Shown piece by piece: positions 46,237 to 57,680 of a DNA stretch of 64,000 nt. Position numbers and translations under genes: made by a program. Position 1 is the stretch's first letter. The number at the start of each line of letters is the position of its first letter. The notes beneath the pieces were generated by a model, which was not told the DNA's origin, searched no databases, and worked only from the letters and a program-made list of their open reading frames with translations. Source of the stretch: Ophioderma brevispina (taxonomy: Eukaryota; Echinodermata; Ophiuroidea; Amphilepidida; Ophiodermatidae); assembly GCA_023653785.1 (NCBI GenBank), contig JAMKCH010012473.1, positions 1 through 64,000 of the forward strand. Reading direction: 5' to 3'.

Positions 46237-46407
46237 GAGAATAAAGGTATGGATTTTGGGAACCGGTACTCTCTTTACCGGCACACCATATTTTGGTGGA
46301 AGAACTCGGCCTCCGGCCGCGTTATCCACCTTAAAAATAGGTATAGCTTGGTTCAATTCGTCGTATAAAGAGAAGTACCGGTTCCCAAAATCACCACCTT
46401 TATTCTC
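46237..46407. mobile_element. 171-bp MITE with ~40-bp terminal inverted repeats
   Basis: The left end GAGAATAAAGGTATGGATTT and the following TGGGAACCGGTACT are mirrored at the right end (inverted: GAGAATAAAGGTGGTGATTT, TGGGAACCGGTACT). The interior has a second short inverted element (CGGCCTCCGGCCG). Flanks are TTA on the left and ATT on the right, so no target duplication can be claimed. A non-autonomous DNA transposon is the best reading. A 70-codon frame across it is incidental. Confidence 0.75.
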
Positions 46408-46410
46408 ATT

Positions 46411-47567
46411 CTTTTTTCTTAAACAGCAATGTCATTTAAGGTTTCATCGTAACCTAATTTCGCGATAATTTACAGCTTAAATACCAACAAGAAAGGACTG
46501 CCATCACCCAGTGAAAACAATCGAACAACCGCTGTGACGCAACGATCATAAGCAACGAGGCGCATACGTTGGCAGCGCGGCGGCGAAGTAGCCAAAACGC
46601 GGGATGAACGCGAGCGCTTAACCTTAAAAATAAACTTCAATACGCAGCTTCGTACATACCTGGGTCAATATTTTTAAACGGATTGAACCGGGGCAATCAG
46701 CCCAATGAAATGAAATTACTTACATTTCACAGCTGTTAAGAATACCTTTATAAGTTTAATGGAACTGTTTATTAAATGTTTGAATTACGGTCATTCCTCC
46801 GTGTAATGTTGCATAACCTGTCTAGTGTGAAGACTTTAATGGGGTGGGCAATATTCTCTGGACGAATAATCTATCTCTGAAGTTTGACACTCGATAGTTT
46901 CTGTGACAATATTAACATGAAAGGAATACCAAATTAATCTTAATTTTTAAATTAATAGGTTTTTTCTTTTTTTAAAAATTTGAATATTTTTAGACACCCG
47001 TCTGAGTCTACAATCAGAACACTATCATTATGCGGGTTATGAATAGGACAATCCATATAGATAGGTTCACTGAAAATTAACTTACAGAGTTTATAAGCAA
47101 ACCGTAGAAAAAAAGGGCAATGAAATACACGATATCAGGCGCTGTAGAGTGTGGTTTTCAGAGTGGATTTTGTCTACAAACACGTACTAAGATCAATTGC
47201 AAAGTACGATCAGGAGGGGCATTTCCCTTCAAAATCCGTGCCACGAGAGCAAATAAATTTCCCCCGTAACCAAATCCATATCTTCTTTTCGTGGTTTGCA
47301 TCAAAGGTTCCTACGCTATTATTGTTGTCTGCCGGAGCGGTGCATGCCTTCCTTACGGACTGGGACTTTTTCGAGGGAAAGTTACTTTTTTGATTGGCCC
47401 ACCTTGAATTTCAACATGGTCAGGAGAAGACGTTGTCATTCTTGATCTACAATTATTTGAAATGCATCTTTAACCCGCTGGGACTTGCAGGAGTCTCTAG
47501 TCGCTCAGAATTTAACATTTTTTCATTATTCAAAAGTTATGCCGTTTCTGACCGCATAGAATCGGCC
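46411..47567. other. No supported gene
   Basis: Short GC-richer patch near 46540-46620. Plus-strand frames of 80 and 67 codons (47151-47393, 47394-47597) lie end to end but show no domain. No repeat partner in the window was found. Confidence 0.4.
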
Positions 47568-49329
47568 TACAAACCCTTTCGTAGGTCAGTGGTTTGAAAA
47601 GGTTCAGAAATGACATGGAAGCCATTTGGGAAGCCATACGCAAAAAAAATCAGCATCGTTGTACCTATGTACAAATCCCCTAACATTAAATGGTTACAGG
47701 TAAGTAATTCCTTGAAGATCGACCCTCTCGATTTAGCTGCGGCATATTTGTGTACTTTCTTGAATATCTGTTCGGCAGCATAGGTCTTGAAAAATTCTTT
47801 ATTCGGTCATTTTCACCCAGTTTCAGCATTACACTTTGCGAAAATAGTCGTCGAACCACTCTTGTAGAAGATCGATGGTTCACACCTTTCAAAGCAATTA
47901 TTAGATTGGATGGGTACATAGGTAGCTAACATAAGGTGTAATAAACACAAAGGGGAAATATTATATAAATTAATAATTTGGCTCTCTAAGGAATAGTGGA
48001 AAATATGGGGTAAGGTAATTCAGTCAGAGGGCAATGCATCCGAGAGTGATATATTAAGACGCAATTTACCAGGCCCCCATTAGTGAATGTCTTACGTGCA
48101 ATCAAAGAATCTGCAGGTCGCATTTCACATCGGTCTGATAGTCAACTTCTTCGCGTTTTTCTGCTATTTTTATTCATTGGCAAAGAGGAATTACCCTTAT
48201 CCTATCAGATAATCCTTAAGGAAACGTTTAGCATCTTAAAAATTTCTGGATATGATGAATGAATGAAGATATATTCCATCCAATTCGAACCATTTTATCT
48301 TAGCTTCAATTAATTTATGACAGTTACGCTTTAAATTAAAAAAAAACAACATTTATCTGTATATTAATTGTATTAAATAATAATGTCATATTATGATAAG
48401 AAAGGGCATTCATTTTTCTTACTTTGTTTCGTTTCTGGATTTAGTTTATTAGTATAATCCAAGAGTAGGGGTGTTAGCATTCTGATTTGCAAAGAAGCTT
48501 CTATACTGTTCATCAAATACACCATACTACATGTGTAGACTAGAAATATTACTAACCGAAGACTAGGCGGAAAGGAAAACACATTAAGATTCCATTACTT
48601 GTCATACTAGATTCTAAAAACCTCGCCACATTGACGGCGTAATATGCATTGATTGAAACACAGAGCTGGTAATTGGTTCCAGTGATTTCTCACAACAATT
48701 TAACAAATTGCTAATTGTCCACCCACAGTGTACAATTATTATGCGCTCAGTGGTTTGCACACGTTAAACCTAAATTACATGACACATCCATCCGCATACT
48801 TACGAATTATGAAATCACAGTGTGTGAGTGTTAAAAGTCAGCTACACTTGTGATTTCAACCTAAACCTAGGGGGAAATGGTCCCATTTTGGACACACTTG
48901 AATATGTCATTGCAAATTTATGAAAGGGAACGCATTATGCATGAGTGCATGTTGAAATCAGTATATTGACGTTTCTTTTGTACCAAACATCGTAATAATA
49001 GACCCAAGTTGTACTCTACCAGGTGTAGTTTAACCGAGGTTTATCAACAAATGAGTTAAGAGTATACATTCCAGTTGCAAAGGATTGAAACTTACCCGAA
49101 GTACATATGGCATGCAAATCTTTTGTACATATACTTCGATGTGATGAAATAGGATTCTCTGGCAGTGGAGTATGAAATGGCCACCTTGGAAGGAATTATG
49201 GATTATACTTCAGTATATCATACAGAGAAATGACGCAGATGGCATTGCTAATAATTAACAGGGCAAACGAATACCCTGGCGAAAATCTGGTGGTACCTCT
49301 TAGACAAAACGACTCCAGCGAACTTCTAT

Positions 49330-49716
49330 CGTGTGCATTGGGTGAATTATAGATTGACGTTGGTAGAAAAATTGAGGAACCGTTTCGGGTGACAATGCGG
49401 TCCGATTACCACAAGGGAAAGCTTGCTATTAACATTTTAGTTGAGGCAAATTTCGAACTAAGCATAAGGAGATGAGTCATCCAACGTCATGAAATATTTG
49501 TGCGGGTATGAATTTGTTTCTTTAATTGCTAAAGAAACATTGGTAATTTATTTTTAGAGGGCTCAAACAAACTCGTTTATACATTTTGTGTCATTTCAAA
49601 TATTATGTGTATGTATTACTATATAACACCTTTATTTACTGTCTTGACATTTTTTCTATGGATACTCTGATACTTGAACTTTCGAAAATAATTAATAAAA
49701 GCATGATCGGTAAACG
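49330..49716 (+). repeat. Donor-like segment of an inverted copy at 53032-53421
   Basis: About 387 bases whose reverse complement is found at 53032-53421. The inverted copy includes the GAGTCATCCAACGTCATGAA stretch present here but missing at the homologous place in E (near 59998). The inverted copy therefore derives from D or a D-like sequence. Confidence 0.85.
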
Positions 49717-50758
49717 TTGCATTCATTCAAAATTTCAATAAAACATTAAACTACCCTGTAAAAAACAGTGTTTCAAAATTTTATATTCTGTAAATCGAAC
49801 TTTGCCGATGACGGTTTTTAAAGTACAATGAGATAATTATGTTCTAAACAATTGAAAACTTAAGTTCCGACCTATTTAGAAAATCTTGAAAGTGTACCAA
49901 AAATGTAAAAAAATGTAAAAGACGTTAATTCTGCTCTTCATCAGTTGTGTTCAGTGCGCTTAAACCACAACCTGCTCGCAGGCTGCAAGCAAACATCACC
50001 GCATGGTAAATTACCGATTCGAGAGTCAATACGAATGAATTTGCGAAGTGATTTCGCAACAGTCCAACTAAAGTAAACTTTTATAAGGAAACGGTAAAGC
50101 AGATAAATACCGGTCTATATAAAAGTGATATCTAGTTGAAACTTTTCCCCAAACTATCTCTCATTGCCTCTCGTGGGCCGCACTTACTTATAAAATAATA
50201 AAGATGAACTAATTTGTTATAATGGTCTCTTAAGTGGAAGAACATTAAGTCACATTCAAATTGTGATTATGATTATCAAGGGGATAATTGTTGCATGGGA
50301 TAATTGTAATCATTTCCTTATAAATAAAAATTATATTTTCAAATTACAAATATCGCTTTAAAGAAAAAAAACACGGGAATACGGGTAGAACCTAGACTAT
50401 AGTATACTTATCTTGGAATGAACTTCAATTTTGAGTGAAGTCAATCGTTAGCATATGGCCAAAAAAAGCGTATTTTCCTTATTTTATTTGTAACTGGAGA
50501 AGATCTGAAAAAAAACAACAGTGGTTTCAAGAGAGGTAAAGTTCAGCAACATTTTTACCACAGAAAGATTAAAAATATTTAAAAATAAGACGATATAACA
50601 ACTTTAACAGCAAAATAAAAGATAATTGGCCATGTCAGTGAAAAACTCTAAAGAGTAACATTGTATTTGATTTTAGGGTAAGATTGTGAAGTTCATCTAA
50701 AAAAATCCGACCGACCCTAATATTTACCCTCCCTCACCAAACATTGCCATCACATACA

Positions 50759-50884
50759 GATGGATCCTATGTAACTTTGGCCTCCACAAGAGGAACCACT
50801 GAACTCATCTACGACAACTATAACAACCTACTCAAGTTCACTTTAAGAGAAGTAGACAATGTCTGCTTTATCTGGAAGACATAG
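50759..50884 (+). pseudogene. BRICHOS-like exon fragment (tentative)
   Basis: One frame reads as plausible protein for 41 codons before a stop. It includes VTLASTRGTTELIYDNYNN then LLKFTLREVDNVCFIWKT. The pattern of a short beta-prone stretch, YD-Y at the same spacing, LL, then a Cys followed by an aromatic and Ile resembles the first half of BRICHOS domains. An AG acceptor-like junction (CACATACAG) precedes it at 50760. The second half of the domain and its second cysteine could not be located, and the frame breaks at TAG (50882-50884). The segment is within the roughly 390 bases of D that E lacks. Chance similarity cannot be excluded. Confidence 0.25.
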
Positions 50885-52732
50885 CCAACTCATCTGTGAT
50901 GATCTCTACTTGTCACGCTCAAAGATCACAACATGGCCAAGACAAAGCTGGTTGGAGAAACTTGCGTCCGACTGCTTCGCATGGGACCGATAGGGATGGA
51001 TATTGTGAGGACGAAAAATCTCAACTTACAAATACTTACAAATCATAACATTTATGATTCATTTAATTACCACTTTGTTTTAGGTGTCGCACTATGGAGA
51101 TTCTTAAAAAGACCACATGTGCAGTTAAATTATCCCGGAGAAAGCATTTGTGCTATAGGTCGCTAGCAAACTCTGTTGTGACATTGTCTTGAATAGCACG
51201 ACCTTTTCGGAAAATGACTACGAACCTGACGATCCCCGCAGCTTTAGCTTTATTTTTCTTATTATAGATCTATGGCAATTTGCCCTAAAACAAAGGCAGG
51301 GGTTCCGCTCCGTGATGGGGATGGCATTAAGGGACGTCAGGGAAAGATTTGTTCCAAAACTTTAGGATTGTGTTGTTTTTTTTTTTTGGGGGGGGGGGGT
51401 TGTCGACCATTTTTACAGATCGACGACTACATAATCAAAACCTATACCTTATATTCTATTGATTCTAACACTGCGTTCTACGAGTACTTGTTCCAAATTT
51501 CGCAAATTCTTCGTAATCTTCGAATCGCGGTAATTTACAGCTTGTGAGCAGGTTGTGGTCTTATTAAAGGGACACAATGGCAGAAAAATATTCAGGCATA
51601 ATGAATGGACGCGCTTACTGAATCACTTTCCACAACTTTTAAAACAATTTGGGTATTTGCATTTTGTGAAAAAAGAAAAGTCACCTAATATTATTTTTGC
51701 CTTGTAAGCTTCGACTTCTCCTCAGAGCAAGGATGCTGACGTTTCCTGCTCATTTTGCAAACTTGAAAGCATGCAGTCATCAGCTTACATACGCATTGCT
51801 ATGTATATGTTGTTAATCCCGCTAATCACCTTTCCCTTGTCAGATCAATATCTTATTTCTGCACGCCTGAATAACATTTCTGATCCCAATCTGAATGCTT
51901 TTGAATTGGGTGGGCAAAACATTCTAGATACACGTGTAATTCTGACAGGGATGTCAACACTTGATTTCCGTGGCAGGAATTGCCACGACGCTTATAACCT
52001 AGGGATCAAGGCCTAACAAAATTTTTTTGGGGGGAACCTCTGGTGTCACAACAATTCATATACCAAAATAGTTTCCTGAAGTCTATGGATTAAATCTGGG
52101 TGAGGCCATCTTGCCGATGTGATGTTAAAGTACCTTGGAACCCATACAGTAAAGGACGGCAAGGTCAAAACCTCTATTTCACCACGTGTTAAATTTTTTT
52201 TGAAAAGGCCTACACAATACCCCTTATTTGAATTCACACAAACACTTGTTTAATTCATGTTCACAAGACTCCAATAATAAGTCCCCGGGGGGAAAACAAC
52301 TATCCTCACTGATTTAAGCTTAGAAGTAGCAACCTTACCCTCACCAATAGACACCCACACCCCATTTTTTGTCCAAAACACCCACTTTGACTACAATGTC
52401 AAATATTGTCCAGTACTGATTTGAGCCATTTCCACCTCCAGAAGTATATAATTTTTACAGGGGATATTTAATCAACACAGAATGTATACCAGTGTATTCA
52501 GATGAATGTTTTGAACAAAAAGCCAGTCACAAAACTTTTCTGTGACCTACAGTTCTTGACTTACGATGTTTAGAAACTTGCTGGCTGACAGAAAAGGCAC
52601 AATTTTGGCCGTTTTCTCCATTTTTGGCCATAAATTGCAACCTTTTCATAATTTTTGATATTTTTTTTGCATTATAAACATTTCTTTTACAACTGATGTT
52701 GTTGAAATATGCGATAACTTTAATGCCATTTG

Positions 52733-52868
52733 TAGAATTCTCAAGTTGGGCAGTTACCATGGCAACGGCAATTTACACCCATTTTTTTAGCCTATGACTG
52801 AAAAATTGGCTTAAATAAGGTTTAAATTGTGGTTGCTATGGTAGCTGCCCAACTTGATGATTCTACAA
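52733..52868. repeat. Internal hairpin of the 2.6-kb element
   Basis: TGTAGAATTCTCAAGTTGGG, CAGTTACCATGGCAAC faces GTTGCTATGGTAGCTG, CCCAACTTGATGATTCTACA across a loop of about 60 bases. Arms of roughly 35 bp carry a few mismatches. It lies near the middle of the element. Confidence 0.75.
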
Positions 52869-53010
52869 CAACTCCAAAAATAAAGTGCTGTTATAAACCA
52901 ATAATATGAGTGGTAATAACAATTGTTTTCATAGAAGAATTTGATTAAAATGATGAAAAATGACAATTTTTAGTCAAAAATTGACAAAACCACTAAAATC
53001 GTCCATTTTA

Positions 53011-53426
53011 AAAAAAAAAAAAAAAAAAAAAACGTTTACCGATCATGCTTTTATTAATTATTTTCGAAAGTTCAAGTATCAGCGTATCCATAGAAAAAAT
53101 GTCAAGACAGTATAATAAAGGTGTTATATAGTAGTACATACACATAATATTTGAAATGACACAAACTGTACAAACAAGGTTGTTTGAGCCCCTCTAAAAA
53201 TAAATTACCAATGTTTCTTTAGCAATTAAAGAAACAAATTCATACCCGCACAAATATTTCATGACGTTGGATGACTCATCTCCTTATGTTTGGTTCGAAA
53301 TTTGCCTCAACTAAAATGTTAATAGCAAGCTTTCCCTTATGGTAATCGGACCGCACTGTCACCCGAAACGGTTCCACAATTTTTCTACCAAAGTCAATCT
53401 ATAATTCACCCAATGCACACGTTAGT
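53011..53426 (-). repeat. Inverted D segment with A run, inserted in the 2.6-kb element
   Basis: A run of about 23 A residues is followed by an inverted copy of 49330-49716. The insert is bracketed by near-identical 28-base flanks: TTGACAAAACCACTAAAATC plus GTCCATTTT on the left, and TTGACAAAATCACTAAATCG plus TCCATTTT on the right. The flank duplication implies insertion or template-switch repair rather than simple inversion. The A run lies on the wrong side for a poly(A) tail of a transcript read in the minus direction. Confidence 0.75.
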
Positions 53427-54599
53427 TGACAAAATCACTAAATCGTCCATTTTAATGCTGGTCTCTGATGTTCAAGGGTTCATAGGTCAAAAATCCGTTG
53501 GTCACCAAAAGGTGCTGTGATTTCCTTTTTTGATCCTAACATCCATCGCAATACATTGATATACTTTTAATGTCAATTATTTTTTTTTTTTGGAAAAAAA
53601 AATCCACACAAAAATTACTTATTTTGGTAAAAATGGTCAAAATCAGTCGAGGTCAAATTTTCACATAGTAATAAAATGTGAGTGTGGATGCAAATTGGGG
53701 GTGTGGGTATCTATGGATAAGGGTGGGGTTATGGGTTTCAGTCTTAACCTGATCTTCAAATTGTACGAAATTATTTTTGTAGTTATTTTGCACATGAAAT
53801 GTATAAGTGTCTATATAATATAGTTCATATAAGAGGTGTTTCTTACCCAATTTTCAGTAGGTTTTAGACATTTTGTCATATTTTTCAGAAATAAATGGAA
53901 AAGAGGGGTGACCTTTTGCTGGGGTCAAAGGTCACTTTATCATCCAGGTCTGCAAAATGGCCCACCCAGATTGTATTCTTCAGACTTCAAGGAACATTTT
54001 GGTATACAACTTTTTGTGACAGCAGAGGTGGCCCGAAAAACCACGTCTGCTCCCTAGGTACTTGCTAATTTTACTGTTTTTGCAGAATGTATACATCCAA
54101 ATTGTTTTCAAATTTGTGGAAGTGATTTCAGTAAGGGTCCATTTCATTATGTCTGGATATTTTTTCATGCCATTGTGAACACAACTGCTAAGAAGAGCAG
54201 AACGTGTTCTTTTTTTTACATTTTCGGGGTCCTTTCAAAATTGTTAATACAAAATCGTTCTAGTTTCATAACGAAAAGATGATTGCAATTAGTCGTTTTT
54301 GGAGTATTTTGAAAAATCTGCCTTGTGAAGGCGCCAGTTTCCTTCATACGAATCTCTAAATGTCCATTTTTAAAACAGACGAAGTAACGCAATAAGTGCT
54401 GATATTTGTGTAAACAATGATAGTTTTATCAGAAACAAGATACCTTTCCAATATTCTAGCGAGAAATACAAGTATTGTGTGTATGTTTTCTACTAATCAT
54501 GTGATCATGCTTTAAATCATAACATTCTCTTTTAAGACCATAATTGTGTAATTCAGCACTCCAGTACTTATAACACAATATTTACACTTCCCTTTAGGC

Positions 54600-54840
54600 T
54601 CAATAATTGAAAAAAAACGTGACCATGGTAATATTACTATGCTCTTCATGTCTGCAAGGTCCCGGTCTCAAACATGTTTATCCTAAGGCGCCGAAAGTAC
54701 ATGGCTTTCACATCTGTTGGTCTTGCGTGGACTGTACTATAATACGGCCTTACTACTTTAGCCTCCCTCACCACCAACCGATCCATTGGCTCTTAAATCG
54801 TCATTGCTTGCTGAAACACGCATCCAAATGCTAGCCAGTC
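54600..54840 (+). other. Best-conserved stretch shared by D and E
   Basis: D 54600-54840 and E 62145-62360 share long exact runs (TGCTCTTCATGTCTGCAAGG, then TCCCGGTCTCAAACA, CCTAAGGCGCCGAAAGTACA and others). They are more alike and more GC-rich than their surroundings. D has a 75-codon frame with several cysteines (CSSCLQGPG, CWSCVDC). E keeps the first half (CSSCLQGPGLK, YPKAPKVHGFH) and then breaks by indel. It may be a decayed exon or a constrained non-coding element. Confidence 0.3.
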
Positions 54841-56075
54841 CGTAAAAAGTTTGACAGTGTTTCAACGAAATCTATTCTGCCACGAATGACGGACTTGGCC
54901 GATTCCGCTGCGGCGGATGGTGGTGTCAAATTTTGATGTTGTCACTAGATAGCCATTTTGCAACTCCGTACAGACTCGAGATTTTAGTAGGTGTGTAAAA
55001 AATGATGGATAATAACTACAAGCATTACACGTGCGGTTGGTGTTTATGGATTTTTTATATTCCAATTTCCTGAGGAAGGAATGGAAATATTGTCATACGA
55101 TTACAGACTATACCCGTTCCATAATTGACATGAGCTTCTATGTATTAGCATAATCTGGATTAGGTGTTCTTGCATGATGTCCAATATGAAATATTGCTAG
55201 ATTTCCCTCTGATAATTTTGTAAGCTTAAAATACTGGCATAGAATGAATGACATTTCATCAGGCTAAAATAATTGCAAGACGGCAATATTAGGCTGCTTA
55301 GCATTTATAAATAATTTTAAATCTCCACGCATAATATAAAAAGCCTCTTTTTAAAATCTCTTGAAAAACAATGTGCTCCGAGACCATTATAATGATTCAC
55401 GAATGCTGCTTTTAAAATGTTTCCAACAGTTACTACGGTGTTTGTACCTAAAATCTGAATACATTGCATCCCTGCCAAGGATTCTGTGTCATTTCAACAT
55501 TAAAATCTCGCTTAAGACAGCTTCTTTAATTCTGCTTTTAATGCGTAGGCGTGTTTTCCCTATATCTCTGTTTTATTGTTTGGTGTAAGGCTCATGTCCA
55601 ACTTTGTATAGCTCTTAGAGACCAGGGTTTTATCGATAATTAACCTATGACTATGATAAGAATTAAGATGACGTAAAACCGCGGATTTGGGTAAGTTTCA
55701 AGGCGTTTCCAAGTTCTACCATGCATTCCTTGTTCATAACTAATCAAGAGATTTTTTTGCAACTATTATGATATAATTACAACATGCAAGACCACTAATG
55801 CGATATGGGTGTTTTTTCATTTATTGTATATGCATCGCTATAGATTAGTTGTCATCATTGTTTCCAACACAGTTAGCACCTGCTCTGCTGACATGTTAGA
55901 GTTGCGAAGAGTATCCCATCTAGTTACAGCATTCAATAGCCTTATCACGCCTAATTGGAGCGCGAATTTTAAAAGGCATCAATCCCTGCAGGTGTCACGG
56001 CATACTGCCGACGTTCTTTGTTCGTTGGCCCGCGTTGACGTGCACATTCCACCTCATATGCTTCTTTGATTTCAG

Positions 56076-56186
56076 ATAAACTCAACGATAGACGATGTGG
56101 TATGTGATGTCACCACCGAGCAAGGAAAAATACGCTGCCTGGAAGTATACGGGTCGCACCTGGAGGACACTTGCTTTAAATTATAG
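56076..56186 (+). CDS. Possible terminal exon fragment (unknown family)
   Basis: Follows a good acceptor-like CTTCTTTGATTTCAG (ending 56075). The frame INSTIDDVVCDVTTEQGKIR then CLEVYGSHLEDTCFKL ends at TAG (56184-56186). The homologous place in E (about 63570-63672) keeps GQGKIRCLEVY and a TC(F/T)FK-like end in one frame. In E the acceptor AG is changed to AT at the equivalent position, and upstream sequence is frame-broken. The cysteine-containing peptide is not assignable. It is equally possible that the opposite strand (99-codon frame, 56072-56371) or neither is coding. Confidence 0.2.
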   Translation: MNSTIDDVVCDVTTEQGKIRCLEVYGSHLEDTCFKL

Positions 56187-56501
56187 TCTCGGTTCCATAC
56201 TGGTGGGTGGCCGAAGCGGTCTCGTACCCTCTGGCGAATACCCCCAAAAAGTTTTGGTTGAAATTTACTCAGATCTTGAGCCAAAAAACATTGACCTACG
56301 CGGTCACTTTTCAAACATATTTCAAACACCTGAAGTGCTTGAGCTGAAAACATTGCTAGAAATGCTTTCAAAGGTGGTATATATATGCTGCTATTCTGCC
56401 TTTAGTAAGTTGACTTAAGGCCGTCTTGAACTCTTTAGAATGAACCGCCTTTGTTAACGGCTAGCGAATTGGAGCACTCCTACCAAAGATCATACTCGGA
56501 C

Positions 56502-57680
56502 GTAATAAAAATTGCTGACTAATCGGTCATCTAACGAAATTCTCCAGACTTGTTGTGGTGAGTATTCGCAGTATACGTTCCGCAGAGACACTCGCCGAGT
56601 CTTGGGGCCGAGACTATTAAAATTAACGCTCAAAGATCGGCTCTTCAATACTGCAGTGTCACGTTCTATTATACCTCTACAGTATGTCAGTAGACAGGTG
56701 TTAACGCTGTGTTTTGTAACCTTGATTCCATCAATCTAACACTATTCATTTTTAATTGATACGTCCTGTAGCAAAAGCATCTTCTGCAATTTGCCCTTGT
56801 TTTTACTAGAAGAGATGTCAAAGTCTCCAGCCTCGCACGTTTTCAAAGGGACCCACGATGATCACCTAATGGAATGTTAGGTAACTACCGATCAATAGAT
56901 CGTGGGGCATTCCAGTTTTGTTTATTGTTTGCGTACGCGTATTGTTTAATGGTCATCATGGCAATATTCAGGGCATCAATAATGAAAAATTGACTCCTTA
57001 TGAATCAGCAAATTTGAAAGAAAAAAAAAAACCATCTGGATGTTTACATTCTGTAAAACGGTAAGTGTTCGTGCAGTATGTTGGCAATCCCTGTCCTATG
57101 GCAATCAAGGTGTTTTATTCCCGCCAGATTTGCTACAATTCAAAAGCTTCAGACGGAGATATTTTTTGTCTCAAATCTTGAGAAAATTTTCAGCGAGGAG
57201 CTCGTACCGAGCTCCTCGCAGAACATTGTTGTGTGAGTATTCTGCATTGTTTTAAATTATAACGGCCCACTGGGAACGAGACCATTGTGTCACGTTAAAC
57301 AAAAGTGCCCAGACGAGCTCAACTTTGCATTCATGTCAATTGCGTCCTATATATTAAAATCTAGATTTAATTTGGCTACACACTTCAGTGTCTTCTATGG
57401 TTCCAAAAAATTAATCAAATTATGAATATTTTGCCGATACATGTGTTAGATAATCCCTTTAGACAGTTGTAGAAATAATTAGAAGTGACCTATTATAAGC
57501 AAATAAGTATTTACGATCGACTACTAAAAACTCTATTGAAGCCATCTAAATGTGCGAATTCTGTTAATTAAAGCACTAACAATGAGATTATCATATATAA
57601 TTTTAAAAAGTGAGCAATTTAGTGATTTACTGATAGTACGTCATAGTAACATTTAATTCCAGGAAGATTAAAGACAAACT
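56502..57680. other. Spacer between D and E, no supported gene
   Basis: Short plus-strand frames (56512-56739 and 57040-57255) lack domains. An A run lies near 57020-57031. The perfect hairpin at 57193-57219 is listed separately. Confidence 0.4.
57193..57219. repeat. Perfect 12-bp GC-rich hairpin
   Basis: GCGAGGAGCTCG and CGAGCTCCTCGC flank a TAC loop with no mismatch. It is conspicuous in this AT-rich setting. No T run follows, and no element ends could be assigned. Confidence 0.85.

Larger units (their letters stand above)
51568..54177. mobile_element. 2.6-kb terminal-inverted-repeat element in D (absent in E)
   Basis: The left end (CACAATGGCAGAAAAATATT, then CATAATGAATGGAC, CTTACTGAATCACTT, CCACAA, AAACAATTTGG) is mirrored by the right end for about 100 bases. 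E has uninterrupted sequence at the corresponding site (about 61655-61672). The left flank is TTAA (51564-51567) followed by AGGGACACAATGG. The right end appears to have lost the matching few bases and TTAA. A TTAA target would suit a piggyBac or Kolobok element. The interior holds a hairpin near 52733-52868 and a 416-bp foreign insertion (53011-53426). No transposase is recognised. Confidence 0.75.
47568..56501. repeat. Large duplicated block D
   Basis: Collinear with block E (57681-64000) from TTCGTAGGTCAGTGGTTT to GAGCACTC...CAAAGATCAT. D differs from E by carrying a 2.6-kb inverted-repeat element (51568-54177) and about 390 bases at 50500-50890. It lacks the TTAA element of E (empty site 48310-48313). 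Elsewhere the copies differ by substitutions plus many small indels. The blocks start 10.1 kb apart in the same orientation. They could be a tandem segmental duplication or two haplotypes laid end to end by the assembler. No intact gene is seen in either. Confidence 0.9.
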
